Origin: Butyrivibrio sp. XPD2006
GTDB lineage: Bacteria; Bacillota; Clostridia; Lachnospirales; Lachnospiraceae
Length of the DNA: 37,624 bases
NCBI RefSeq assembly: GCF_000420865.1
Contig: NZ_ATVT01000023.1
Span: 1 to 37,624 of the forward strand
Direction: 5' to 3'
Below the pieces are notes generated by a model, which saw nothing but the letters and a program-made list of their open reading frames with translations, had not been told where the DNA came from and searched no databases. The translations under genes were made by a program, and so were the position numbers. Within the stretch, counting starts at the first letter, position 1. Each line of letters begins with the position of its first letter. This document shows positions 18,522 to 27,299 of the stretch, in pieces.

Positions 18522-20732
18522 TTGACTGATAGAAACATGAATTATGAAACTGAATTACTGTTTAAGAGAATGTCAGAAGATGAAGTGGAACTATCGGATG
18601 CGCTTATCAGCCTGACTGAGGTTGTTGAGGGAAAAAAGGCGCTGGGATGGTTAGGCAATAATTACGACAGGTCTCTTATAGAAAATGCTTTTGAGCATAT
18701 TCTTGCCTATCTCGGCAAGCCTGAGAAAATCAGCATTGAATCTTTTGATAAGATGAGTGAGACGGAATGGGAAGACTATCTCTATACCTTTTTTGACAAA
18801 AGAGGTTTCTCGACTCATGAAATGGAGCTAAAAAAGGGTTGGTCAAAGGATAGTATTGGTCCTATTCTCGCTACCAGAAATAATGGTGACGTGGTAGCTC
18901 TTATTCCTGACAGGAATGGGAAATTTCATTATCAGAATTATGAGTCGGGAAAAGACATTCTTATAGACAAAAGTAAGGAATCAGAATTTGCGGATCGTGG
19001 AATATGCTTTTTTAGACAGTTTCCAAAAAAAAGCATGAAAGGATATGATCTGCTGATTTTCATGAAGGAATCTCTTAATAGAGCGGATTATATCAATGTG
19101 CTTGTATATGGATTGCTTGCTACAAGTGTAGGAATGATAACTCCGGTTCTTATAAAAATTCTTTTCTCAAGTGTTCAGTCTTTTGACAATGTTTCATATA
19201 TTGTACCCTTTATGATATTTATGATTGCTTCAGCTGTTGCCGTAACCTTATTCAAGGTTGTTCAGAATCAGGTAGTGCATAGGATGTCAGCAAAAGTGGA
19301 CATGGATATAAGAGCTGCTACTATGGAAAGAATTCTTTCACTTCCGGTAGAATATTATAAAAGACATGCTACAGGTGAACTTGCAAAGAGAATACAAGTG
19401 TTGCAGATTCTCAGTCAAGCACTTGTCACAGGAGTATTTACCACAGGTCTGATGCTTGTGCTCAGTGTTATATACATTTGGCAGATATATCGTTTGGGAG
19501 GTAGCCTTGCGGTTCCGGTTACCATTATTACAATATTATATGTCTGCCTGTCTGCTTTGATTATTGACAAAAAAAGCGCAGTTAACGCCGAAACCATTGA
19601 GTATACGACTAAAGACAATGCACTTTTGGTTTCAATAATGAATGGTATACAGACGCTGAAGGTGTCAGCATCAGAAAAAAGAATATATACAAAGTGGCTC
19701 AAAATATTCAAGAAGGAATCCATGGCACAGTATTATCCCGGCTTTTTTGTCACATATGGGAATGTACTCCTTACGGCCGTTACTCTTATAGGAATGATGG
19801 CAATATATTTTGTTGCCAATGAGAATAATATGTTTGCTGAATCTTATATAGCTTTTACTTCCGTATATGCAATGCTCACGGCAGTACTGCTTAATGTTCA
19901 GGAAGTTATTCCCAATGCATCATTGGTTCGCCCGATCCTTGAAGAACTTGATGTTTTTCTGGAACAGGCACCTGAAGTAAAAGAAGATGAGACACTTAAA
20001 GAGGTCAAGATTCGTAACGTTGAGTTTGATAATGTTTCATTCAGGTATGGAAAAGATCTTCCATTAGTAATTAAGAATTTCAGTTTAAAAATACATGAGG
20101 GTGAATATGTTGCCGTAGTTGGAAAGAGTGGATGCGGCAAGAGTACTTTGATGCGTCTTTTGCTTGGCTTTGAAGAATGTACTTTTGGAAATGTTTATAT
20201 CAATGGAATAAATATTAATAGCATAAACAAGAAATCTCTTCGCAGGCAATTAGGTGTTGTAATGCAGGATTCAAAGCTTTTTGCCGGATCTATTTTTAAA
20301 AACATATCAATATCCAATCCCGGAATGACTGAGCAGGAAGCTTGGGAAGCTGCGGAAAAAGCAGGAATAGCAGATGATATAAGAAACATGCCAATGCAGA
20401 TGAATACACTGGTGGATGAGAATGCTTCCTGTATATCGGGAGGACAAAAACAGAGAATTATTATAGCCAGAGCACTTGCGGGAAATCCCAAACTTGTGCT
20501 TTTTGATGAAGCTACAAGCGCATTGGATAACATTACACAAAAAATAGTATCGGAATCCCTTGAAAAAATAAAATGTACAAGGGTTGTTATTGCTCACAGG
20601 CTTTCAACAATAAAAAATTGTGACAGGATAATAATGCTTGAAAAAGGAGAAATCATTGAGAGCGGAACTTACGATGAACTGATAGATAAAAATGGAAAAT
20701 TCGCTGCAATGGTAAAACGGCAACTGTTATAA
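18522..20732 (+). CDS. Second ABC transporter of NHLM type (no active peptidase)
   Basis: Encodes 736 residues from a TTG at 18522, supported by GGCGGAG four bases upstream; the next in-frame ATG (18537) is too far from it. The first 190 residues form a soluble domain that lacks a recognisable C39 Cys-His-Asp set. Six membrane segments (about 190-460) and an ABC domain follow (Walker A GKSGCGKST near 533-541, signature ISGGQKQR, Walker B LVLFDEATSALD, switch HRLS). In NHLM systems this partner sits beside the peptidase-containing transporter and the two probably form a heterodimer. It is the last gene of the locus, about 100 bp before an unrelated gene with its own promoter-like sequence. Confidence 0.9.
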   Translation: MTDRNMNYETELLFKRMSEDEVELSDALISLTEVVEGKKALGWLGNNYDRSLIENAFEHILAYLGKPEKISIESFDKMSETEWEDYLYTFFDKRGFSTHEMELKKGWSKDSIGPILATRNNGDVVALIPDRNGKFHYQNYESGKDILIDKSKESEFADRGICFFRQFPKKSMKGYDLLIFMKESLNRADYINVLVYGLLATSVGMITPVLIKILFSSVQSFDNVSYIVPFMIFMIASAVAVTLFKVVQNQVVHRMSAKVDMDIRAATMERILSLPVEYYKRHATGELAKRIQVLQILSQALVTGVFTTGLMLVLSVIYIWQIYRLGGSLAVPVTIITILYVCLSALIIDKKSAVNAETIEYTTKDNALLVSIMNGIQTLKVSASEKRIYTKWLKIFKKESMAQYYPGFFVTYGNVLLTAVTLIGMMAIYFVANENNMFAESYIAFTSVYAMLTAVLLNVQEVIPNASLVRPILEELDVFLEQAPEVKEDETLKEVKIRNVEFDNVSFRYGKDLPLVIKNFSLKIHEGEYVAVVGKSGCGKSTLMRLLLGFEECTFGNVYINGININSINKKSLRRQLGVVMQDSKLFAGSIFKNISISNPGMTEQEAWEAAEKAGIADDIRNMPMQMNTLVDENASCISGGQKQRIIIARALAGNPKLVLFDEATSALDNITQKIVSESLEKIKCTRVVIAHRLSTIKNCDRIIMLEKGEIIESGTYDELIDKNGKFAAMVKRQLL

Positions 20733-20774
20733 TAATTAAATGTATCTCATAGCTGCTTTATTAAAATTTTGCAG

Positions 20775-20824
20775 TATAATATTATAGGGTAAAAACAGCC
20801 CCCTGAGGGCTGAATTGGCGGGGG
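20775..20824 (+). promoter_or_regulatory. Promoter -10 and structured leader of the diguanylate cyclase gene
   Basis: TATAAT at 20775-20780 lies about 50 bp before the start codon; no convincing -35 was seen. The leader then holds CAGCCC/GGGCTG (20796-20801 with 20807-20812). The C run 20799-20803 is also complementary to the G run 20820-20824 that serves as the ribosome-binding site. The two pairings are mutually exclusive, so the leader could mask or expose the RBS. No known riboswitch class was recognised. Confidence 0.4.
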
Positions 20825-20830
20825 ATAAGC

Positions 20831-22135
20831 ATGATAAACAAAGCGCTTGACGACTACACAAGGGAGGATCTCTTAAGCATCCTGGACGAGACAGTTGATG
20901 CAATTGTACTTGTGGATTCCAAACAGAACAGGTACAGAACTATAGCAAGAAAGGGCATTTTCTCTACACTGATTTCTGATACGGGAGTTTACGAAGATCT
21001 TATTCAAAAGATATGGTTCCATCTCGAGAATTCCAACGATACGATAAACGATGACTATAAGGCCTTTGTCTCATATTATCGTGAGTTTAAGGGTAAATAC
21101 AGCAGAAGAGCCAAGGTCTTTGTGGAGGGTGACAGCATACCTCATTATATTCAGATGAATGTTTATCCTATTGATGGAACAGGGCAGTACGTATTTGCCA
21201 TGGATGAACTGGCTAACGAAGAATATGTTGAGGAGTATTCCACGAACAGGAAAGTAAATACGATCCAGAACACCTATCTGTTCTCTATGTATGTGGATCT
21301 TTTGAAGGATACTACCAGCAGTATCAGTGTTACTGAGATATCCGATGACACAATGAACGCCACCATCAAGTATTCCCAGTGGAGGCTTATGGCTGTCAAC
21401 ATGATCTGGCCAGATGATCAGAAACAGTTCATGAGTATTACAGATCCTGAATATTTAAAGGAAAACCTCAGCACCGGTCGTACCACATCCTTTGACTGCA
21501 AGATGAAGAATCTTGAAGGTGTTTATATCTGGGTTAAGCTTGTATTCATCAGAGCAGAGACCACTGAGGAAGAATTCAGATTTGTCTTCATGGTTCAGAA
21601 TATCGATGAGAATGTAAAAGAGCTTATGTCCACCATGAAGAAATATGAGAGTCTTGCACTCAGGGATCCGCTCACAGGCCTGTTCAACAGGGGCGGAATA
21701 GAAACTGAGATCAACAATGCTATTGAATTGTTCAAGAAGGGCGGATCGGATGTATCTCTTATGATGATAGATCTGGACTATTTCAAGAACGTAAACGATA
21801 CATTCGGACATGCAGCAGGCGATGAGGCATTAAAGCATTTTGCTGAGGTCCTGAGGAAGTCTGCAGAGGGAAAGAGCGCATCGGTCGGAAGATGGGGCGG
21901 TGAAGAGTTTGTAATCCTTCTTCGTAACATGTCAGAAGACAAGGCAGCGTCTTTTGCTGAAAATCTAAGGAAAAATGTTGAAGATGCAAGCTTTGGTGAG
22001 GTAGGAAGGCTTACCTGCTCCATTGGCCTTAGCCACCTTAAAAAAGAAGATACCTTTGATAATATCTTCAGGCGAATCGACAGAGCTATGTATGCGTCTA
22101 AGAACGCCGGAAGAAACAGGGTCACTAAGGAATAA
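20831..22135 (+). CDS. GGDEF diguanylate cyclase with PAS-like sensory N-terminus
   Basis: Encodes 434 residues. The C-terminal GGDEF domain is complete, with DPLTGLFNRGG, the metal/GTP segment DYFKNVNDTFGHAAGD and the active-site motif GGEEF at 356-360. It should make cyclic di-GMP from two GTP. The inhibitory RxxD site normally found just before the motif is absent (KSASVGRW instead), so product feedback at that site is unlikely. The first 260 residues look like PAS-type sensory domains (EDLLSILDETVDAIVLVD at the start). There is no membrane helix, so it is probably cytoplasmic. It is monocistronic, followed by a terminator. The input signal is unknown. Confidence 0.92.
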   Translation: MINKALDDYTREDLLSILDETVDAIVLVDSKQNRYRTIARKGIFSTLISDTGVYEDLIQKIWFHLENSNDTINDDYKAFVSYYREFKGKYSRRAKVFVEGDSIPHYIQMNVYPIDGTGQYVFAMDELANEEYVEEYSTNRKVNTIQNTYLFSMYVDLLKDTTSSISVTEISDDTMNATIKYSQWRLMAVNMIWPDDQKQFMSITDPEYLKENLSTGRTTSFDCKMKNLEGVYIWVKLVFIRAETTEEEFRFVFMVQNIDENVKELMSTMKKYESLALRDPLTGLFNRGGIETEINNAIELFKKGGSDVSLMMIDLDYFKNVNDTFGHAAGDEALKHFAEVLRKSAEGKSASVGRWGGEEFVILLRNMSEDKAASFAENLRKNVEDASFGEVGRLTCSIGLSHLKKEDTFDNIFRRIDRAMYASKNAGRNRVTKE

Positions 22136-22204
22136 ATATTGTTTAAATCACTTTAATTTAGAGCAATTATATAGTATTATTAGAGCGACTTAATTAGATA
22201 TAAC

Positions 22205-22245
22205 AAGGGGTAGCATGAGAGTAATCTCATGCCACTCCTTTTCGT
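22205..22245 (+). terminator. Terminator after the diguanylate cyclase gene
   Basis: A 16-bp nearly perfect stem (22205-22220 with 22225-22240, GTAA loop) is followed by a short T tract. It ends about 40 bp before the speA start, so it could also act as an attenuator for the polyamine operon if transcription starts upstream of it. Confidence 0.75.
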
Positions 22246-22280
22246 GTGTTTATAAAGCGAATGGTTGGAGGAAGTTTTAG

Positions 22281-23729
22281 TTGAATTCAGAACAGCAGAG
22301 AAGAGCTCCTATATACGATGCGCTGGAGCGCTTCAGGAAACAGAGAGTTGTACCATTTGATGTGCCGGGGCACAAAAGGGGTAGAGGAAATGCCGAGCTG
22401 GTAAGGTTTTTGGGAGAGAGGTGCGTCGGAATTGATGTTAATTCCATGAAGCCACTTGATAACCTGTGTCACCCGGTTTCAGTAATAAAAGAAGCAGAAG
22501 AGCTTATGGCTGATGCCTTTGGAGCAGCACATGCGTTTATGATGGTAAACGGAACTACCAGTGCCGTGCAGGCAATGGTTCTTTCTTCCGTTAAGATGGG
22601 AGAAAAGATCATTATGCCCAGAAACGTGCACAAGAGCGCTATCAACGCTCTTATTCTGTGCGGCGCAGTTCCTGTTTATATTGACCCCAAAGTTGATGTT
22701 AATCTCGGTATTCCGCTTGGAATGGAGATTGCGGATGTTGAGAAGGCAGTTAAGGAGAATCCGGATGCCAAGGCTATTCTCATCAACAATCCTTCCTACT
22801 ACGGAATATGCTCCGATCTTAAAGCAATCGTAGAGCTTGCTCATAGTCACGGCATGAAAGCCCTGGTGGATGAAGCTCACGGAACACACCTTTACTTCGG
22901 GCCGAACCTTCCTCTGAACGGAATGGCAGCAGGTGCGGACATGGCAGCCATCAGTATGCACAAGTCCGGAGGAAGTCTCACACAGAGTTCTATACTTCTG
23001 TGCGGACCTGATGCCAATGTGGGATATATCAGCAGGATCGTCAATCTGACACAGACCACATCAGCAAGCTACCTTCTCCTCGGAAGCCTTGATATTTCCA
23101 GAAGAAACCTTGCACTTAACGGTCATGACAGTTTTGAGAAAGTTACAAAGATGGCCCAGTATGCCAGAGAAGAGATAAATGACATCGGAGGCTATTACGC
23201 ATACGGCAATGAGCTGAAAAACGGAGGTAGCATCTTTGATTTCGACGAGACGAAGCTCGTTGTAAACACAAGAAAGATCGGCCTTACAGGAATTGAAGTA
23301 TATGACCTTTTAAGAGATGAGTATGATATCCAGATGGAATTTGGAGATCTCTCAAATGTAATGGCTTATATATCGATAGGAGACAGACTTCAGGATATCG
23401 AGAGGCTTGCGGGAGCACTTGCTGATATCAGAAGACTTTACAGTAAGCCTGAGCAGCAGTTCTTTTCCGCAGAATATGTAACTCCGATTGTGAAGGCAAC
23501 TCCCCAGGAAGCTTTCTATGCAGAAAAAGAATCACTTCCGATCGATGACTGTGTCGGCAGGATAAGCGCTGAATCGGTAATGTGCTATCCTCCGGGAATC
23601 CCGATCCTTTCACCCGGGGAGATGATAACCGAAGAGATACTTGAGTATATAAAGACTGCAATGGAGAAGGGATGTTCCATGCAGGGGCCTGAGAGCGAGG
23701 ATATCTCAGAGCTGTTTGTACTGAAGTGA
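22281..23729 (+). CDS. speA: PLP-dependent arginine decarboxylase (Orn/Lys/Arg family, Bacillus SpeA type)
   Basis: Encodes 482 residues from TTG 22281, with GGAGG (22267-22271) upstream and no usable ATG nearby. It has the fold-type I decarboxylase features: FDVPGHKRGRG near the N-terminus, VNGTTSAVQAM, LVDEAHGTHLYF and the PLP lysine K228 in SMHKSGG. The short form without N-terminal wing matches Bacillus SpeA/YaaO. Family members take arginine, lysine or ornithine; arginine is favoured here because genes for agmatine deiminase and N-carbamoylputrescine amidase lie in the same operon. It would supply agmatine for putrescine synthesis. The downstream gene starts 15 bp after. Confidence 0.88.
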   Translation: MNSEQQRRAPIYDALERFRKQRVVPFDVPGHKRGRGNAELVRFLGERCVGIDVNSMKPLDNLCHPVSVIKEAEELMADAFGAAHAFMMVNGTTSAVQAMVLSSVKMGEKIIMPRNVHKSAINALILCGAVPVYIDPKVDVNLGIPLGMEIADVEKAVKENPDAKAILINNPSYYGICSDLKAIVELAHSHGMKALVDEAHGTHLYFGPNLPLNGMAAGADMAAISMHKSGGSLTQSSILLCGPDANVGYISRIVNLTQTTSASYLLLGSLDISRRNLALNGHDSFEKVTKMAQYAREEINDIGGYYAYGNELKNGGSIFDFDETKLVVNTRKIGLTGIEVYDLLRDEYDIQMEFGDLSNVMAYISIGDRLQDIERLAGALADIRRLYSKPEQQFFSAEYVTPIVKATPQEAFYAEKESLPIDDCVGRISAESVMCYPPGIPILSPGEMITEEILEYIKTAMEKGCSMQGPESEDISELFVLK

Positions 23730-23744
23730 TTAAGGAGACAGAAA

Positions 23745-24617
23745 ATGGCAGAGATGGATTATTGGTTTAGCGATATGCATACCGCTAATGTTAAAATTAG
23801 TATAAGGCTTGCCAAGCAGCTCTTTTCCGGAACCAGTGAGTTCCAGAGAATAGATGTGTTTGATTCACCGGAGTTTGGCAAGTTCCTTACATCGGACGGA
23901 AACATTATTTTTTCTGAGAAGGACGAGTTCACTTACGATGAGATGATAGTTCACGTCCCTATGGCAGTTCACCCCAAGGTGCAGAGAGTCCTTGTGCTTG
24001 GCGGAGGTGACGGAGGTGTTGCCAGAGAGCTGACTCACTATGATGAGATCAAGGTTATTGATGTGGTTGAGCCCGACAATATGTTTGTGGATGTATGCAA
24101 ACAGTACTTTCCTGACAATGCAGTAGGACTTGAGGATGACAGAGTTCATATCTTTTATCAGGATGGACTTAAATATCTTCGTAAGTGTGAGGATATGTAT
24201 GACCTGATCATCAATGATGCCACAGAACCTTTGGGACATGAGGCAGGTCTTTTCACAAAAGAATTCTACGGAAGCTGCTACAAGGCACTTCACGATGACG
24301 GTATAATGGTTTATCAGCACGGAAGCCCATTCTATGACGAGGATGAAGAGAGCTGCAGAGCCATGCACAGGAAGGCATACAGAGTATTCCCCGTAAACAG
24401 GGTTTATCAGGCACACATTCCTACATGCCCTGCCGGCTACTGGCTCTTTGGCTTTGCCAGCAAGAAATATCATCCCCTTAAGGACTTCAATCCTGACAGA
24501 TGGGATGAGAGGGGAATCAAGACCTGGTACTACACCACACATTTGCATAAGGGAGCGTTCATGCTGCCCAAATACGTAGAAGATTTGCTACAGGAAGAGG
24601 AGGATATGTCCAGATGA
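23745..24617 (+). CDS. speE: Spermidine synthase-like aminopropyltransferase
   Basis: Encodes 290 residues, the usual SpeE length. It has the cofactor-binding GGGDGG (86-91), followed by an acidic end of strand (DVVEPDNMF), and IINDATEPLGHEAGLFTKEFY in place of the more usual VDSTDP segment. SpeE moves an aminopropyl group from decarboxylated SAM to putrescine. No SpeD (SAM decarboxylase) is encoded here, and the next two genes give a different route to spermidine. The enzyme may therefore work with another diamine or acceptor, or SpeD may be elsewhere. The stop overlaps the next start (ATGA), indicating coupling. Confidence 0.85.
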   Translation: MAEMDYWFSDMHTANVKISIRLAKQLFSGTSEFQRIDVFDSPEFGKFLTSDGNIIFSEKDEFTYDEMIVHVPMAVHPKVQRVLVLGGGDGGVARELTHYDEIKVIDVVEPDNMFVDVCKQYFPDNAVGLEDDRVHIFYQDGLKYLRKCEDMYDLIINDATEPLGHEAGLFTKEFYGSCYKALHDDGIMVYQHGSPFYDEDEESCRAMHRKAYRVFPVNRVYQAHIPTCPAGYWLFGFASKKYHPLKDFNPDRWDERGIKTWYYTTHLHKGAFMLPKYVEDLLQEEEDMSR

Positions 24618-25876
24618 GTAGATTATTGGTAATTGGTTGCGGAGGAGTTGCACAGGTTGCAATTCAGAAGTGTGCACAGAACAGCAAGGTGTTCACAGAG
24701 ATGTGCCTTGCAAGCCGCACAGTAAGTAAGTGCGATGCACTTAAGGAAAAGCTTGAGAAACAGGGAACTCCTGTTAAGATCACAACAGCAACTGTAAACG
24801 CTGATGATGTAAAAGACCTTGTTAAGCTGATCAAGGAGTATCAGCCCGATGCGGTTCTCAACGTGGCTCTTCCTTATCAGGATCTGACTATTATGGATGC
24901 CTGCCTTGAGTGTAAAGTAGACTATATCGATACAGCAAACTACGAGCCTGAGGACACAGATGAGCCTGTATGGCGCGCAGCTTACGAGAAGAGATGCAAG
25001 GAGAAGGGCTTTACTGCATACTTTGATTACAGCTATCAGTGGGCATATATGGACAAGTTCAAGGAGGCAGGAATCACAGGTCTTCTGGGAACAGGTTTTG
25101 ATCCCGGCGTAACCAGTGTATTTGTTGCTTATGCCAAGAAGCACTATTTTGATGAGATACACACAGTGGATATCCTGGACTGCAACGGCGGTGACCACGG
25201 ATATGCTTTTGCCACAAACTTCAATCCCGAGATCAATCTTCGTGAAGTAAGCGCCAATGGAAGCTACTGGGAGGACGGCCACTGGGTAGAGACCAAGCCC
25301 ATGGAGATAAAGAGAGAGTACAACTTCCCTGAGGTTGGCCAGAAGGATATGTACCTTCTTCACCACGAGGAGATTGAGGCTCTTGGAAGGAACTTCCCTG
25401 AGATCAAGAGGATCCGTTTCTTCATGACCTTTGGACAGAGCTATCTCGATCACATGAGATGCCTTGAGGATGTGGGAATGCTCTCAACAACTCCTATTAA
25501 GTTTGAGGGAAAAGACATTGTTCCTATCCAGTTCTTAAAGGCTCTTTTACCTGATCCTGCAAGCCTCGGCCCCAGAACAGTAGGTAAGACAAACATCGGA
25601 TGCATAATCCGCGGAGTCAAGGATGGCAAGGAGAAGGTCATCTATATCTACAACGTATGTGATCACCAGGAATGCTACAAGGAGCTTGGAAGCCAGGCTA
25701 TCAGCTACACAACCGGTGTTCCTGCCATGATCGGAACAGCACTTGTTCTTACAGGTCAGTGGAAGAAGCCCGGTGTATACACAACCGATGAGTTCGATCC
25801 CGATCCATATATGGATATGCTTAATGAGTTCGGACTTCCATGGGTAGTTGATGAGAATCCTGTAGAGGTTCTTTAA
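24614..25876 (+). CDS. Carboxynorspermidine/carboxyspermidine dehydrogenase (saccharopine dehydrogenase family)
   Basis: Encodes 420 residues. The N-terminal Rossmann motif GCGGVA (8-13), the LNVALPYQDLTIMDACLE segment and GTGFDPGVTSVF match the saccharopine-dehydrogenase-like enzymes that reduce the Schiff base of aspartate semialdehyde and a diamine with NADPH. With putrescine as diamine the product is carboxyspermidine. This reading is supported by a carboxynorspermidine decarboxylase gene 34 bp downstream. True saccharopine dehydrogenase activity is less likely given the operon. High-bias codon use indicates good expression. Confidence 0.9.
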   Translation: MSRLLVIGCGGVAQVAIQKCAQNSKVFTEMCLASRTVSKCDALKEKLEKQGTPVKITTATVNADDVKDLVKLIKEYQPDAVLNVALPYQDLTIMDACLECKVDYIDTANYEPEDTDEPVWRAAYEKRCKEKGFTAYFDYSYQWAYMDKFKEAGITGLLGTGFDPGVTSVFVAYAKKHYFDEIHTVDILDCNGGDHGYAFATNFNPEINLREVSANGSYWEDGHWVETKPMEIKREYNFPEVGQKDMYLLHHEEIEALGRNFPEIKRIRFFMTFGQSYLDHMRCLEDVGMLSTTPIKFEGKDIVPIQFLKALLPDPASLGPRTVGKTNIGCIIRGVKDGKEKVIYIYNVCDHQECYKELGSQAISYTTGVPAMIGTALVLTGQWKKPGVYTTDEFDPDPYMDMLNEFGLPWVVDENPVEVL

Positions 25877-25910
25877 ACTGTAAACAACACATCTATGAGG
25901 GGCACTGTTT

Positions 25911-27269
25911 ATGAGATTTGAAGATATTCCGACACCATCTTACGTTATTGATGAGAAGAAATTAAAAGAGAATCTTGAGATACTCAAAGAGGTAAGGGAG
26001 AAGTCCGGAGCCAAGATACTTCTTGCTCAGAAGGCATATTCGGCTTATCAGACTTATCCGCTTATCGCTGAGTATCTGGACGGGACAACAGCTTCCGGAA
26101 TCTATGAAGCAAGGCTTGCCCATGAAGAGTTCAAAGTTTCGACAAAGGCAAGACTTGTACAGGATGAGATCAAAAAGACACTGGATGACAAGCAGACAAA
26201 GCCTGAGAATCATGTGTTTGAGCCGGCATTCAAGGACGATGAAATAAAAGAAGTCTGCAATATCTGTGACCACATTGTCTTTAACTCCTTAAGTCAGCTT
26301 GAGCATCACAGAAGCGTCTGGGAAAAGAAGGTTTCAGAGGGCACTCTTTCAGTGGGTCTCAGGATAAATCCTGAGATCAGCACAGAGGATTCCCATGAGA
26401 TCTACGATCCATGTGCTCCGGGCTCAAGGCTCGGTATCAGGAACGAGGATATGCCGGACGTTCTCCCGGATGGCGTTGAGGGACTTCATGTACACAATCT
26501 CTGTGAGCAGGGCTTTGAACCTTTAGAGGACACGTTCCTTAAGGTGGAGAGGGAGTTTGCAAGATTCTTCCCAAGCCCTCTCATACCGGATGATTACGAC
26601 ACTTATATATTCAAAGAGTTTGAGAGAAACCTTCGCGTCAGTGACAAAGAGGACTATAACGTTGAGTATGGCGAGAGTGAGACTGCTCAGACTCAGCCGG
26701 AGGCGACTCCTGAGACTTCTGGTCGTAAGATCAAGTGGCTCAACCTCGGCGGAGGACATCATATTACAAGAGACGATTATGATGTAGATGCCCTCATTGG
26801 ACTGGTTTCTTATATAAGAGACAAGTATGGCATTGATGTATATCTTGAGCCGGGAGAAGCCATTGCTCTCGATGCAGGATATCTTGTTACAACAGTTCTT
26901 GATGTGGTTGAGACAGACAGAATGCCAGTGCTTATCCTTGATACTTCTGCTGCATGTCATATGCCTGATGTACTTGAAATGCCGTACAGACCGCCTCTTC
27001 GAGACTCTGAGCAGCCCGGAGAGATGAATTACACCTACAGACTCTCATCAAGAACATGTCTTGCAGGCGATATCATCGGAGACTACAGCTTCAATGATGA
27101 GAAGAAGCCGGGTGACAGGCTTGTGTTTGAGGATATGGCCATTTACAGCTTTGTCAAGAACAACACCTTTAACGGCATGGCTCTGCCGAGTATTTCGCTT
27201 TTGCACGAAGACGGAGAAGCCGAGATACTTCGAACCTTTAACTATTACGACTTCAAGACAAGGCTCTGA
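25911..27269 (+). CDS. nspC: Carboxynorspermidine/carboxyspermidine decarboxylase with two insertions
   Basis: Encodes 452 residues, about 70 longer than typical NspC. The PLP lysine is K41 (LLAQKAYS). Other family marks are GLHVHNLCEQG (191-201), LNLGGGHHITR (277-287) and the C-terminal active-site Cys segment DTSAACHMPDVLEMPYRP. Comparison with the remembered family pattern places extra residues at about 76-100 (charged helix) and 221-272 (acidic, low complexity, with ETAQTQPEATPETSG). Both lie between conserved blocks, so activity is probably kept. It decarboxylates carboxyspermidine to spermidine, completing the pathway begun by the upstream gene. Confidence 0.9.
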   Translation: MRFEDIPTPSYVIDEKKLKENLEILKEVREKSGAKILLAQKAYSAYQTYPLIAEYLDGTTASGIYEARLAHEEFKVSTKARLVQDEIKKTLDDKQTKPENHVFEPAFKDDEIKEVCNICDHIVFNSLSQLEHHRSVWEKKVSEGTLSVGLRINPEISTEDSHEIYDPCAPGSRLGIRNEDMPDVLPDGVEGLHVHNLCEQGFEPLEDTFLKVEREFARFFPSPLIPDDYDTYIFKEFERNLRVSDKEDYNVEYGESETAQTQPEATPETSGRKIKWLNLGGGHHITRDDYDVDALIGLVSYIRDKYGIDVYLEPGEAIALDAGYLVTTVLDVVETDRMPVLILDTSAACHMPDVLEMPYRPPLRDSEQPGEMNYTYRLSSRTCLAGDIIGDYSFNDEKKPGDRLVFEDMAIYSFVKNNTFNGMALPSISLLHEDGEAEILRTFNYYDFKTRL

Positions 27270-27285
27270 TAACAGGGCCTTTTTT
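27260..27285 (+). terminator. Intra-operon terminator/attenuator before aguA
   Basis: A 9-bp stem with ATAA loop (27260-27268 with 27273-27281) is followed by a T run to 27285. The stop codon of the decarboxylase gene lies in the hairpin, so ribosomes finishing that gene would interfere with its folding. It probably lowers expression of the two downstream genes relative to the first four. Confidence 0.7.
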
Positions 27286-27299
27286 GAAAAGGAGATATA

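Noticed and set aside
23865..24548. 227-residue antisense open frame over speE
   Set aside because: Composition is that of a reversed coding strand (Cys/Ile/Leu-rich, no domain) and speE is clearly the real gene.
24623..25453. 276-residue antisense open frame over the carboxyspermidine dehydrogenase gene
   Set aside because: No RBS and no recognisable protein; a shadow of the plus-strand gene.
24614..25876. Saccharopine dehydrogenase for lysine metabolism
   Set aside because: Gene neighbourhood (NspC-type decarboxylase, agmatine pathway) and segment pattern favour the carboxyspermidine enzyme.
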